This document shows positions 35,411 to 44,239 of a DNA stretch of 64,000 bases, piece after piece. The position numbers and the translations under genes are program-made. The notes beneath the pieces are model-generated. The model was given only the letters and a program-made list of their open reading frames with translations, made no database searches and was not told the DNA's origin. The DNA is taken from positions 45,490-109,489 of the forward strand of contig NZ_BFBR01000011.1 in assembly GCF_003112735.1 (NCBI RefSeq), in the 5' to 3' direction. Position 1 is the stretch's first letter. The number at the start of each line of letters is the position of its first letter. This stretch comes from Candidatus Phycosocius bacilliformis (GTDB lineage Bacteria; Pseudomonadota; Alphaproteobacteria; Caulobacterales; Aquidulcibacteraceae).

Positions 35411-36118
35411 TTAGGATTGCTCCTTCTGAAGCTTCACAATTGCTCGTCTCAACCTTTCCCGCATTTGATTGCGCTGTGGTCCCTCCAGCTTTCCAAGGGA
35501 CGGCTTCACCGCTTCTGCAAGGGTTTTGCCTTCCTTCAAGTGCTCAATTGCCAGGAGGGCCATGGCCTCAATTTTGGCGTCTAGTTTTTCTGGGGGCCTT
35601 CCTGGGCCTCGCTTTGCTAAGCTAATTGTGCCCTCGGAAAGGTCTTCCTTGAAGCGATGCCGCGCCGAACGGATCTGGTTTCTAAGGTAATTGCGTGGGT
35701 TTGGACGCATCGGAAACTGCGTCATCAGGCGATCATCATCAAGGGTGTCGACAATCCATTCGACCTTCAAAAGCGCGTCTTCCATCTCATCAGGCGGGAT
35801 TTTGTGCCAATTGAAATCCAGCGCATCGCAGATTTCCGCGGCGGTCCAAACATCCATGTCCCTTTCAGGATGAGAGGCGCGAATAAAAGTGACCCAAGTG
35901 GTTAGTTGCGCGCCCATATGCGGCTCATGTGGCGGGGTTGCTCGCTTTCGACATGCCAATTGCCAGTGGTGGTGCTCGAACCTGTAAGTAATCCAGCCTA
36001 GCATGAGCTCAGCTTCGTAAGTCTTTTCCCATTGGCCCAAATTGTGATTGGACCGCCGTAAAGCCTGATCTATAGGTTCAAGTGATGCTAAATTTCGATG
36101 GGCGTCGTCGGCAGTCAT
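35411..36118 (-). CDS. Hypothetical protein with AT-hook-like motif
   Basis: 235 residues, charged and largely helical, with a KRGPGRPPEK AT-hook-like motif near residue 170 and two tryptophan-rich stretches in the first half. A winged-helix-like segment may lie at WTAAEICDALDFNWHKIP. It is the outermost gene at the right end of the element. The ATG has no clear ribosome-binding site. Unrecognised; its place at the element end suggests a regulatory or replication role. Confidence 0.6.
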   Translation of the reverse strand: MTADDAHRNLASLEPIDQALRRSNHNLGQWEKTYEAELMLGWITYRFEHHHWQLACRKRATPPHEPHMGAQLTTWVTFIRASHPERDMDVWTAAEICDALDFNWHKIPPDEMEDALLKVEWIVDTLDDDRLMTQFPMRPNPRNYLRNQIRSARHRFKEDLSEGTISLAKRGPGRPPEKLDAKIEAMALLAIEHLKEGKTLAEAVKPSLGKLEGPQRNQMRERLRRAIVKLQKEQS

Positions 36119-36182
36119 ACACTGTACAATACCCTAATTCATCAAGATGCACAGGGAATGCATACAATTGAAAATCCCCGCC

Positions 36183-36203
36183 GTGATGAGCAGGTGATGA
36201 GCA
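36183..36203 (+). repeat. Candidate integrase arm-type repeats, right end
   Basis: Two exact copies of GTGATGAGCA at 36183-36192 and 36194-36203, with the same 11-bp step and orientation as the pair at the left end. They lie 40 bp from the right attachment repeat. Confidence 0.55.
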
Positions 36204-36243
36204 AAAAAGAATTAGATGACTGAATATGTGTCTAAGTCATTGA

Positions 36244-36297
36244 AAAAACTGGTGCCGCAAACAGGATTCGAACCTGCGACCCCATCATTACGAATGA
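36244..36297 (-). repeat. Attachment-site copy within intact tRNA-Thr
   Basis: 54 bp identical to 21217-21270, spanning the tRNA from the anticodon loop to the 3' end plus six bases. This copy completes the functional tRNA gene and marks the right end of the element. Confidence 0.92.
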
Positions 36298-36325
36298 TGT
36301 GCTCTACCGACTGAGCTATTGCGGC
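36250..36325 (-). tRNA. tRNA-Thr (anticodon CGT)
   Basis: 76 bases with encoded CCA. On the minus strand it starts GCCGCAA, pairs with TTGCGGC at the acceptor end, has the D-arm GCTCAGTCGGTAGAGC, anticodon loop TTCGTAA giving anticodon CGT (codon ACG), and the T-arm TTCGAAT. Its 3' half is the integration target of the element. Confidence 0.96.
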
Positions 36326-36503
36326 TTGGGGTGACGTGTGGGTCATCCGCGTTTGGCCATCTGGGCCAAAGCTGGGGGGTGATACAATAGCGCGGGGTTT
36401 TGAGCAACTGTTCGTGAGCATGCCCTTGTGCTGTGCCTCTCCACCCCCAATCTAGTGCCACAGTGACAGGCCCAAATGTGCGGCCAAGATGGAGAGTGAC
36501 ACG

Positions 36504-37184
36504 ATGTTTGACGCCAACAAAATTCTGTCTGCCTTGCAGAGCGAATTGCCCAAGGCGATGGCAGCCTTGAAGACCGAAGGTCAAGCTGGCCTTGATCGCG
36601 TCAAGACTGATGCCGATGCCAAAAATATTGCGCTGGGCGCGGGGGCTGCGGGAATGTTGGGGGGTCTGTTGCTGTCTGGTGTGGCTGGCAAGTTTGGTCG
36701 CCAAGCTGCCACTCTGGGCGGTTTGGCCGCTTTAGGCACCCTTGCCTATAATGCCTATCAGAAGCATCAGGGCCAAAGCGGTGCTGACACCGCCCCCGAA
36801 GGCGCCTTTTTGCCCAGCAATGCGTCAGACCGTGAAGCCGTTGGCAAGGCGACCATCCGGGCGATGATCTCTGCCATGAAGGCAGATGGTCAAATCGAGG
36901 CTGCTGAGAAAGCCAAATTGTTTGATCATCTGGCCAAAATCGATTTGTCGGATGCCGAAAAGGCCTTTTTGTTTGATGAATTATCCAAGCCTTTGGATAT
37001 TCATCAAGTGGTTGCCGATGCCACAAGCCCCGAGTTGGCGGTTGAAATCTATGCCGCATCGCTGGTGGCGATCAATACACAAGGCCCTGCCGAAAAGGCC
37101 TATCTGGCTGACCTCGCAACCCGCCTGAAACTTGATCCGGGTCTTGTCACGCGCCTGCATGACGAGGCGCTGTTGCCGGCTTGA
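36504..37184 (+). CDS. DUF533/YebE-like protein, TerB-fold C-terminus
   Basis: 226 residues. The N-terminal half is a helix plus a glycine-rich hydrophobic stretch (about 40-90, GAGAAGMLGGLLLSGVAGK), and the C-terminal half is a helical domain (about 110-225) like DUF533/TerB proteins such as E. coli YebE. GGAGAG lies seven bases before the ATG at 36504. It probably associates with the inner membrane. The gene was next to tRNA-Thr before the element integrated. Confidence 0.8.
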   Translation: MFDANKILSALQSELPKAMAALKTEGQAGLDRVKTDADAKNIALGAGAAGMLGGLLLSGVAGKFGRQAATLGGLAALGTLAYNAYQKHQGQSGADTAPEGAFLPSNASDREAVGKATIRAMISAMKADGQIEAAEKAKLFDHLAKIDLSDAEKAFLFDELSKPLDIHQVVADATSPELAVEIYAASLVAINTQGPAEKAYLADLATRLKLDPGLVTRLHDEALLPA

Positions 37185-37243
37185 TCGCCCCAGTCGGTGC
37201 TTGGCCGGTGAAGCGCTCTCAAGTCTGAAACCTATTCCAACGA

Positions 37244-37336
37244 TGTCATCCCCGAAGGAGCGGTAGCGGAGAGCGGGGACCTCTTTGTGCTTTTGCGGTG
37301 TGAGATCCCGGATCGGCTATCGCCGTCCGGGATGAC
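37244..37336. repeat. Palindromic intergenic repeat element
   Basis: A block of about 93 bp bounded by GTCATCCC and GGGATGAC, with an inner ATCCCGGA/TCCGGGAT hairpin (about 37304-37332). A related partial unit (GCCATCCCCGTAGGAGCAG) follows near 37429. This is the look of a REP-like intergenic repeat common in alphaproteobacteria. Confidence 0.5.
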
Positions 37337-37467
37337 AGCGTGGTGGGTTTGGCCTTTCTACTTGGAACCGTTTGGTGAAACCTGTGTTTCACCAAAACGC
37401 GTCCAGATCAGAATCTAACCAAAATCGTGCCATCCCCGTAGGAGCAGCAACCGAGCGCGCCGCTCAA

Positions 37468-37935
37468 TCAGGCCGCCTCTGAAGCGGAACTCTGCGTGGT
37501 GAAGGCATGCATGGCTGCGGCGGACCTGGCCGCCCGCAGTCCATCACGCACGTCTTGTCGGCGCAAAAGCCGCGACACGCGCGCCAAAGCCTTGAGATGA
37601 TCTGCACCCGCATCTTCCGGTGACAACAGCAAAACGACAATGTCTGCCGGACGACCATCTGGGCCTTCGAAATCAATAGGAGGGTCCAGCAAGGCCAAAA
37701 CCGCTGCGGGAGCCTTCAGGCCTTTGAGGCGGGCATGCGGGATGGCGACCCCTTCGCCGACCCCGGTGCTGCCCAGCCGCTCGCGCTCCAAAGTGGATTC
37801 AAGCGTCGCTGACAAATCCACCCCATAAGCCGCGACGGCTGTTTCAGCCATCGCCAAAAGGACTTCATTCTTGGTCTGTGCTTTGATCCGGAACACAACG
37901 GCGTCGGCACGGATAAGGTCTGCAAGATCTGGCAT
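37468..37935 (-). CDS. ptsN: Nitrogen-regulatory PTS enzyme IIA(Ntr)
   Basis: 155 residues with the IIA-Ntr signature: the phospho-accepting histidine lies in GVGEGVAIPHARL (near residue 65). It is phosphorylated by the PTS-Ntr chain and regulates potassium and nitrogen responses by protein contacts. The ATG at 37935 has a weak GAGAAAAG upstream. It follows hpf and rpoN on the same strand, the standard arrangement. Confidence 0.92.
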   Translation of the reverse strand: MPDLADLIRADAVVFRIKAQTKNEVLLAMAETAVAAYGVDLSATLESTLERERLGSTGVGEGVAIPHARLKGLKAPAAVLALLDPPIDFEGPDGRPADIVVLLLSPEDAGADHLKALARVSRLLRRQDVRDGLRAARSAAAMHAFTTQSSASEAA

Positions 37936-38004
37936 ATGGTCTTTTCTCGAGTCGGGCTGCGCCCCCGCACAGCCCAACTGGTTTGACAGAAAGTAGCGTC
38001 GCTA

Positions 38005-38616
38005 TCAGCCCGATACACCAGCGGCTGGATCAATCCAACCAATATTCCCATCTGCGCGCCTATAAACCACGTTGAGCGCGCCTGAACGTGTGTTGCGGAA
38101 CATCACCACCGGGGCCTCGCCGAGTTCGAGCTGCATCACCGCAGTAGCCACCGGCATGGTTCGAATGACTGCTTTGGTCTCGGCAATCACCGCCGGACCC
38201 GCCGGGCCTTGATCATGGGCTTCATCGCTATCGTCACCATCTTCGGCGGGGTCGTCCGGCTCGATGACATTATAGCTCACTTCCTCACGCGGAAGGGGCG
38301 AGTGGTGACGGGCGTGGTGGGCCTTCAGGCGGCGTTTGTACCTGCGCACCCGCTTCTCAATCTTCTCAAGTGCAACCCCAAAGGCAGCATGCGGTTCAGA
38401 CGCCTCGCCATGGGCTTCCAATGTAATGCCCGAGTCCAAATGCACGATCGCTTCGACCCGGTAGAGATGGCGCTGCTTCTCGAGTGTGACGACCGCTTCG
38501 CCATCGCGCGAGACATAGCGGCCGACGCCGATCTCCAAATCCTCTTGGATTTTGCCGCGCAAAGCCTCCCCAACATCAATGTTGCGGCCGGTAACTCTGA
38601 CTACGAGATTGCCCAT
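38005..38616 (-). CDS. hpf: Long-form ribosome hibernation promoting factor
   Basis: 203 residues: an N-terminal ribosome-binding domain (about 1-100, beginning MGNLVVRVTGRNIDVGEALRG in outline), an acidic linker rich in D and E, and a C-terminal dimerisation domain (MQLELGEAPVVMFRN to the end). Long HPF dimerises 70S ribosomes into 100S particles in stationary phase. GGGAGG precedes the ATG. Between rpoN and ptsN. Confidence 0.93.
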   Translation of the reverse strand: MGNLVVRVTGRNIDVGEALRGKIQEDLEIGVGRYVSRDGEAVVTLEKQRHLYRVEAIVHLDSGITLEAHGEASEPHAAFGVALEKIEKRVRRYKRRLKAHHARHHSPLPREEVSYNVIEPDDPAEDGDDSDEAHDQGPAGPAVIAETKAVIRTMPVATAVMQLELGEAPVVMFRNTRSGALNVVYRRADGNIGWIDPAAGVSG

Positions 38617-38923
38617 CGAAATGCCTCCCTAGAGTCTGTCTGGGTTTCATTGAAACACGGAAACCTGATTATGCAGACCCTCAAAAAAACGTCCGGACGC
38701 CCAGCCTGATTCGCGATGAATCAGATGCGCTCTGGACCTAGCTCCGGTGGACCACCACCGGCACATCAGTGTTGCACCGGAACACTGGCTTGGGAAGCTG
38801 ATTTTGCGCTGAACTGTGGCAAGATCAAGACAGGTCTAAAGTCTGAAATCGCTGTAACTATTTGATTTTCATCTTGTTAACGGGCTTGTGACAACAGACC
38901 ATGGCACGAACAAGATCGCGGTA
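38617..38923 (-). other. Gap between rpoN and hpf with hairpins
   Basis: No gene seen in 307 bp. It has a perfect CCGGTGG-ACCA-CCACCGG hairpin (about 38744-38761), an inverted repeat CTGATTC/GAATCAG (about 38706-38724) and a GTTTCATTGAAAC palindrome (38645-38657). The hairpin lacks a T run on either strand, so termination is doubtful; regulation of hpf is possible. Confidence 0.4.
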
Positions 38924-40438
38924 TCAGCCCGCCCGTCCAGCCGTGCGGCGGCGATGTACTGAGGACGGAATCCGCAGGGCCTCGCGATACTTCGCCACCG
39001 TGCGACGGGCGATATCAACGCCAGTCTCGCGCAGGATTTCAACGATCCGATCATCCGACAAGGGCGCGTCTTGGGTCTCCCCATCAATCAGGCTCTTAAT
39101 GCGATGTCGGACTGCTTCGGCAGAATGGGCTTCCCCGCCATCCGAGGCATGGATGGCCGTGGTGAAGAAGTATTTCAACTCAAACACCCCGCGTGGCGTG
39201 GCGATGAATTTATTGCTGGTGACCCGCGACACAGTTGATTCGTGCATGTCGATGGCCCGGGCAACATCTTTCAAGATCAGGGGCCGCAAATGGGCAACCC
39301 CATAGGTCAGGAAGCCATCCTGTTGGCGCACAATTTCCTTGGCGACCTTCAAAATCGTGCGGGCACGTTGATCAAGGCTTTTGACCAGCCAATTGGCATC
39401 GGCTTGGGCCTCGGCCACATAAGAACGCTCGTCCTGACTGCGGGCCAGGCGCGAGACACTTTCAGCATAGGCATTGTTCACCAAGACCCGCGGCAGGGTG
39501 TCGGCATTCAACTCAATCAGCCAAGTTCCCATGGGGCCTTCGCGGACGAATACATCGGGCACCACCGCGATGGAATCTGTGCTGCCAAACGCCGCACCCG
39601 GCTTCGGTGTTAGCGCCCGTATTTCGCCGATCATCTCGGCCAGATCAGCTCCATCGACCCCGCAAATGTCATAGAGGCTCTTGAGATCATGCTTGGCTAA
39701 CAGGTGCAGATTGGCAACAAGGGCGGCCATGGCCGGATCAAATCGGTTGCGCTCTTTCAATTGCGCCGCCAAACATTCCTCAACGCTGCGCGCACACACC
39801 CCAGTGGGATCAAAAGTCTGCAGCGTCGCAATGACGGCTTCCAAATCATCTGTGGTCAAGCCGAGGCGTGCGCACACCTCTTCCATCTCGATGCGCAGAT
39901 AGCCCGCATCATCAACATGATCGATCAAATAGCTCGCAATCAGTCGGTCTGCCGGACTGGCAAAGGCTAAGGCCGCCTGAGCTTCGAGGTGATCGCGCAG
40001 CGATACAGTCTGAGTCAGGCGACTTTCCAGATCCTCAAGATCATCAAAACCGCCCCGACCGTCACCTGCTTTGCTCCAGTCAACTGTGGCACCGATCGCC
40101 TCGCTTGCAGGCCGATCAGCATCTGGCTGAATGTCTTCATAACCGGCGTCGAGAGCTGATTCGGCGTGCGGGTCAGGTGATTCGCCCGAAACGCATAATT
40201 CCTGTGGCCCCTCGTCTCCTGAAGACGGGCTATGCGCCTCTGATTCGGGTGTGTCAGAGATGCCGTAATCGTCACCGTCATCGGCCCGTTCCAGAACTGG
40301 ATTTCGCTCTAATTCCTGCTCGACATAGAGCGCCAATTCAGCGGTGGACATTTGCAACAGCTTGATCGCCTGCTGCAATTGGGGCGTCATAACAAGGCCT
40401 TGGCCTTGCCGAAGCTCCATGCGCGGTGCGATTGCCAT
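38924..40438 (-). CDS. rpoN: RNA polymerase sigma-54 factor
   Basis: 504 residues. Region I is the glutamine/leucine-rich start (QLQQAIKLLQMSTAELALYVEQ in part), followed by an acidic linker, the core-binding region, and near the C-terminus the RpoN box ARRTVAKYRE that contacts the -24 element. It directs transcription from -24/-12 promoters with AAA+ activators. The gene is preceded closely by lptB on the same strand, as in many alphaproteobacteria. Confidence 0.96.
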   Translation of the reverse strand: MAIAPRMELRQGQGLVMTPQLQQAIKLLQMSTAELALYVEQELERNPVLERADDGDDYGISDTPESEAHSPSSGDEGPQELCVSGESPDPHAESALDAGYEDIQPDADRPASEAIGATVDWSKAGDGRGGFDDLEDLESRLTQTVSLRDHLEAQAALAFASPADRLIASYLIDHVDDAGYLRIEMEEVCARLGLTTDDLEAVIATLQTFDPTGVCARSVEECLAAQLKERNRFDPAMAALVANLHLLAKHDLKSLYDICGVDGADLAEMIGEIRALTPKPGAAFGSTDSIAVVPDVFVREGPMGTWLIELNADTLPRVLVNNAYAESVSRLARSQDERSYVAEAQADANWLVKSLDQRARTILKVAKEIVRQQDGFLTYGVAHLRPLILKDVARAIDMHESTVSRVTSNKFIATPRGVFELKYFFTTAIHASDGGEAHSAEAVRHRIKSLIDGETQDAPLSDDRIVEILRETGVDIARRTVAKYREALRIPSSVHRRRTAGRAG

Positions 40439-40452
40439 ACGTCCAGTCCCCG

Positions 40453-41217
40453 TTAAGCCTTGAAGTCCTCTCCGAGATAGACACGGCGGACATCGGGCTG
40501 ATGCAATACTTCGTCCGGGGAGCCTTCAAACAAAACCTCCCCGTCGGCAATGATAGTCGCACGATCAATAATATTCAGTGTATCTCTGACATTGTGATCT
40601 GTAATCAACACACCAATTCCGCGTTGTTTCAGAAATCCGATCAGATCGCGAATATCGGCGATGGCCAATGGGTCAATCCCGGCAAACGGTTCATCCAGCA
40701 AGATGAAGGACGGATTTGTGGCCAGCGCTCTGGCAATTTCCAGCCGCCGCCGTTCGCCGCCCGATAATGAGGTCGCACGTTGTTTGCGCAATCGATCAAT
40801 CCGCAATTCGCTCAATAACTCGCTGGCACGATCAGCCCGCACAAGCGGGTCCGGCTCGATTGTTTCAAGTACCGCCAAGACGTTGTCTTCGACACTCATG
40901 CCGCGAAAGATTGATGGTTCTTGTGGCAGATAGCCCAATCCCAGTCGGGCCCGCATATACATTGGCAGCATGGTCACATCCTGCCCATCGATAGATATAT
41001 CGCCGAAATCGGGTTGAATCAGGCCCATGACCATATAAAAGCACGTGGTCTTGCCCGCTCCATTGGGTCCCAATAGCCCCAAAATCTCGCCCCGCTTGAG
41101 CGAAAGAGAAACGGAATTGACGACCTGACGACCCTTATAGGCCTTGCCAAGGTCGCGGGCGATCAGGCCTTCATCTTGCTGGACACGGCGCGTGGCCGCC
41201 AATTCAGGTGCGGCCAT
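40453..41217 (-). CDS. lptB: LPS export ABC transporter ATP-binding protein
   Basis: 254 residues, one ABC ATPase: Walker A GPNGAGKT near residue 45, ABC signature LSGGERRR, Walker B FILLDEPFAGIDP, and the LITDHNV switch histidine. It powers extraction of LPS from the inner membrane with LptF/LptG. The ATG at 41217 has GGAAAG upstream; a TTG five codons earlier is disfavoured. Operon with lptA and lptC. Confidence 0.95.
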   Translation of the reverse strand: MAAPELAATRRVQQDEGLIARDLGKAYKGRQVVNSVSLSLKRGEILGLLGPNGAGKTTCFYMVMGLIQPDFGDISIDGQDVTMLPMYMRARLGLGYLPQEPSIFRGMSVEDNVLAVLETIEPDPLVRADRASELLSELRIDRLRKQRATSLSGGERRRLEIARALATNPSFILLDEPFAGIDPLAIADIRDLIGFLKQRGIGVLITDHNVRDTLNIIDRATIIADGEVLFEGSPDEVLHQPDVRRVYLGEDFKA

Positions 41218-41256
41218 AGGCTGACTTTCCAAAGCAAGATGAGAGAGACATCAGGC

Positions 41257-41787
41257 TCATTTCTTGGCCGAGCCGCTATTGCTGCCTTGACCTTGGTTTG
41301 GGAAAATGACGGCACGCACGCGACCATCCATCCCACGCATAGTCGAGGCCCGGGTTTTGGTGTTGAGCGTCAATTGTGAGCCCTTCAAGACACTTTTGCC
41401 TTGGACTGCAACAACATTGCCAAAAAACTGCACGGTGTTGGCCGGGGCATCATAAACCGCCCGGTCACCGCGAATTTTCTCCGTGGCCGTCACGTAAAAG
41501 GTCTCGCCCTCGGTATAGACCTTGTCGATGTCCCCATTGGTCGCCCCGGTGCCGCGCAAATAGGTCACCCGAATGCGGGGTGCACGCAGCACCGCCCCAT
41601 CTTGAGCCACAGATGCATTGCCAACCAAAATGCTGACCCCGGCTTCGGGATCATAGACCAGATCATCAGCTGCCACCTCAACCGGGCCATTGCCGCTATT
41701 GGCCTGCGCCCACGCCGTGCCACCAGCCAGGCCAAGGCCAAGCAGCAGGAGCAAACCGGGGGCAACAAGGGTCTTGAGCTGGGTCAT
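41257..41787 (-). CDS. lptA: LPS export periplasmic bridge protein
   Basis: 176 residues with a signal peptide (about 1-27, ending AWAQA) and an OstA/LptA jellyroll domain (VEVAADDLVYDPEAGVSI onward). It forms the periplasmic bridge that carries LPS to the outer membrane. The low-complexity C-terminus (GQGSNSGSAKK) is typical. The ATG at 41787 puts the signal peptide at the N-terminus. Confidence 0.9.
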   Translation of the reverse strand: MTQLKTLVAPGLLLLLGLGLAGGTAWAQANSGNGPVEVAADDLVYDPEAGVSILVGNASVAQDGAVLRAPRIRVTYLRGTGATNGDIDKVYTEGETFYVTATEKIRGDRAVYDAPANTVQFFGNVVAVQGKSVLKGSQLTLNTKTRASTMRGMDGRVRAVIFPNQGQGSNSGSAKK

Positions 41788-41854
41788 GTCACATCCATTG
41801 ATAAGAGATTCGCCCGTTCTAGCCACCAGACTGCCAGGGTCGATATCGATTTTG

Positions 41855-42649
41855 TCAGTTCAATTTTGCCACCACTTTACCACTCAGTCGCAGTCGCCGA
41901 CTGACGGTATTGTATTCATAGCGGTCTGCGGAACTTGTGCCTAGCTGTGAAACGATGCGCGCGGTGCCATTGCCGGTCAGTATCCGCGTCTTTTGATCAA
42001 ATGAGGCTTGATCTGATGTGGCTTCGCCGTCCTTGAACGCCACACGTGCGGCCCCCGCCAGACTGACAACCATGGTCGTTTCATTCCAGCTCAGCGACTG
42101 GGCGGTGGCCGTTTCGCCCGTGGGCAAATTGACCTGAACCCCTCCCTCAAGAGTCAGGATGGACGGATCTGCAGTCCAAATCGCGCTCTGGCCGGTGGCA
42201 CGTTCACCACCCTTGCGGGTAAACACCACATTGCCCTTCAGGGACAGGGTCTGGTTGGTGGGGCTCCACACGCCATCTTCGGCAACAGCCACTGACCCAT
42301 CGGCAGTCTCCATGCGGGGTTTTTCCAGCCGCACGGGGCCAATGGGATCTGCTACACTGCGGGTGGCCTTAACCCCCTTCACCTTCAGGCGCTTGCCGTC
42401 CTTGGTATTGCCGACAAATTCAGGGGATTCCATCACATATTGATCATTTTGTACCAGATTGGTGGTATCAATTGCGGCTCCCTGCACCCCGCGCAGAATG
42501 ACGCTGCCGACCAGCAGTAAAGTCGACAAGGCCGCACCACCCAGGAAAACCAGCCGCGTCGTCTTGACCCGTATGGTGCGCCGACGCGCATCCTGGGGCG
42601 TTAGACGTTGCCGGGGCAGGCCAGCAGAAATGGGATGTGTCGCGGTCAT
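41855..42649 (-). CDS. lptC: LPS export membrane protein LptC
   Basis: 264 residues: a basic cytoplasmic N-terminus, one membrane segment (about 33-52), and a periplasmic LptC jellyroll. It receives LPS from the LptBFG complex and hands it to LptA. Its ATG overlaps the rnd stop (ATGA). Longer than E. coli LptC (about 190), as is usual in alphaproteobacteria. Confidence 0.88.
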   Translation of the reverse strand: MTATHPISAGLPRQRLTPQDARRRTIRVKTTRLVFLGGAALSTLLLVGSVILRGVQGAAIDTTNLVQNDQYVMESPEFVGNTKDGKRLKVKGVKATRSVADPIGPVRLEKPRMETADGSVAVAEDGVWSPTNQTLSLKGNVVFTRKGGERATGQSAIWTADPSILTLEGGVQVNLPTGETATAQSLSWNETTMVVSLAGAARVAFKDGEATSDQASFDQKTRILTGNGTARIVSQLGTSSADRYEYNTVSRRLRLSGKVVAKLN

Positions 42650-43260
42650 GCGTGGGAGAAGATATCAGCTTCCGCCCAGCCTGCCAGGTCAAGCTCGGCA
42701 CGAAATGGCAAAAAGTCAAAACAGGCTTGGGCCATCTCAAGCCGGCCTTCGCGGGTCAACATTTCCACCAGACGTGTTTTGGCAGCATGGAGATAAAGCA
42801 CATCTGAGGCCGCATAGGCCAATTGCGCCTCACTGAGTTTGTCTGCGCCCCAATCAGAGCTTTGTTGTTGCTTGTTAAGCTCCACCCCGACCAATTCCTT
42901 GACCAAATCCTTCAGGCCGTGGCGGTCGGTATAGGTGCGGACCAGTTTTGAGGCGATCTTGGTGCAGAAAATCGGCCCAATTGTAACCCCCAAATAGCGT
43001 TTGCACATCGCCACATCAAAGCGCGCGAAATGGAATAGTTTTTCTACTTTGGGATCGGCCAAAAGCGCCTTCAAATTCGGGCAGTCATAGGTGGGTCGGT
43101 TCAATCGCACCACATGGGCGTCACCATCCCCGGCACTCAATTGCACAACGCACAAAGCATCGCGCACCAGCGACAGGCCCAAAGTCTCTGTATCAACAGC
43201 CACCACGGGACCAAGGTCGAGTCCGTCGGGAAGGTCGCCCTCATGGGAATGAATGGTCAC
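42646..43260 (-). CDS. rnd: Ribonuclease D-like DEDDy 3'-5' exonuclease
   Basis: 204 residues with the DEDDy residues: VAVDTETLGLS (D-x-E), FHFARFDVAMCKRYLG, and AYAASDVLYLHAAK (D and Y). It lacks the HRDC domains of E. coli RNase D, so it is the short alphaproteobacterial form. A GTG start at 43260 has GAGG eight bases upstream. It leads the rnd-lptC-lptA-lptB-rpoN strand. Confidence 0.9.
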   Translation of the reverse strand: MTIHSHEGDLPDGLDLGPVVAVDTETLGLSLVRDALCVVQLSAGDGDAHVVRLNRPTYDCPNLKALLADPKVEKLFHFARFDVAMCKRYLGVTIGPIFCTKIASKLVRTYTDRHGLKDLVKELVGVELNKQQQSSDWGADKLSEAQLAYAASDVLYLHAAKTRLVEMLTREGRLEMAQACFDFLPFRAELDLAGWAEADIFSHA

Positions 43261-43477
43261 GATAAACGCCTCATTTGTTCTTTATTTTGGTCGCAAGAGC
43301 CTGTTTCACAAGCGCGGACCCCTGCCACCTGTCTCTCTAAGCCCTTTTGCCCGCTACCGCAAAACCCTAACTGCGCGCGGGGGGTGGCTGGGGTGGCCGT
43401 CCCTCTTCAAACAACAGACAAGTTCGACCATACACAATTTTTGCCCCGAAACTGGGATTAAATTAGGTCAAGCTCGA

Positions 43478-44239
43478 ATGGGGCCATTGATGAACCAAAA
43501 TCGCGATACCGATGCAGATTGGGACCACTTAGGCCAAACACAACCCTATTGGGCTGTGATGACAGAAGAGCGTTTTCGCGGGCAAAAAGTCAGTCGCGAC
43601 GTCGAGGACCAATTTTATCAATCTGGACAAGGCGATGTCGAAGCGATCCATGCGACGCTCATGGCACGCTTCCAGGCTCCAGAACGATTTAAGTCGTGTT
43701 TGGATTTTGGATGCGGACTTGGCCGCTTGCTCATCCCAATGGCCGCCAGAGCAGATCAAGCGATAGGTGTTGATGTCGCGGCATCCATGCGTCGACTTTG
43801 CCAGCAAAGACTGGATCGCGACGGGCTGAATCACGTTATTCTGGTGGACGTCCCGACATCTGCGGCAAGCTACGCTCCCTTCGCGTGGATCAATTCATAC
43901 ATAGTGATGCAACATATCCCACCGAGCCGTGGATTCGAATTGATTGAAAGCCTTACAAGCTTACTGGAGCCGGGCGGATATTTGAGTTTACACATCACCA
44001 CCCACCGTGATCCGCATTTGATGCCCTCTCAGACACGTAACCCTCTGCGCCTGCTTGCGCGGTCCCTGCGCCATCGCCTGTTTCCGCAGCGCGATGTCGG
44101 TCAAATCACGATGTATGACTATGATTTGGCCGATGTCCTCAGCCGACTAGAACGTCTCGGTTGCAAGCAATTTCACTTGGAGCCGACCAACCATGGCGGA
44201 CACCACGGCTTCATGATCTATACGCAAAGAACCCAATAG
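43478..44239 (+). CDS. Class I SAM-dependent methyltransferase
   Basis: 254 residues. SAM motif I is LDFGCGLGRLLIPMA, with an acidic residue in AIGVDVAASM two strands on. The C-terminal half has basic stretches (RSLRHRLFPQRD) and a QHIPPSRGFELIESL helix. Substrate unknown. Start at 43478; ATG 43490, with GGGG six bases upstream, is equally possible. The upstream region contains a long open frame, but it overlaps the rnd start and looks unreal. It stands alone. Confidence 0.8.
   Translation: MGPLMNQNRDTDADWDHLGQTQPYWAVMTEERFRGQKVSRDVEDQFYQSGQGDVEAIHATLMARFQAPERFKSCLDFGCGLGRLLIPMAARADQAIGVDVAASMRRLCQQRLDRDGLNHVILVDVPTSAASYAPFAWINSYIVMQHIPPSRGFELIESLTSLLEPGGYLSLHITTHRDPHLMPSQTRNPLRLLARSLRHRLFPQRDVGQITMYDYDLADVLSRLERLGCKQFHLEPTNHGGHHGFMIYTQRTQ

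Larger units (their letters stand above)
21217..36297. mobile_element. Integrated defence island in tRNA-Thr, about 15 kb
   Basis: The element is bounded by the 54-bp direct repeat derived from the tRNA-Thr(CGT) 3' end. It contains a tyrosine integrase, a nuclease-NTPase gene, a type I restriction-modification operon with inserted genes, and small DNA-binding proteins typical of excision and replication control. Several genes, most clearly the nuclease-NTPase, are more AT-rich than the flanking core genes. No conjugation, capsid or terminase genes are seen, so it is either a non-conjugative island or a satellite that needs a helper. Confidence 0.88.

Noticed and set aside
38744..38761. A terminator between rpoN and hpf
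   Set aside because: The hairpin is perfect but has no T run on either strand, so I listed it only as part of the gap.
38764..38784. A sigma-54 -24/-12 promoter near hpf
   Set aside because: GGCAC and TTGCA are present but 7 bases apart instead of 5, so the spacing is wrong.
43253..43477. An N-terminal extension of 75 residues for the methyltransferase
   Set aside because: It overlaps the rnd start region and has no protein-like pattern; ATGs at 43478 and 43490 fit the family better.
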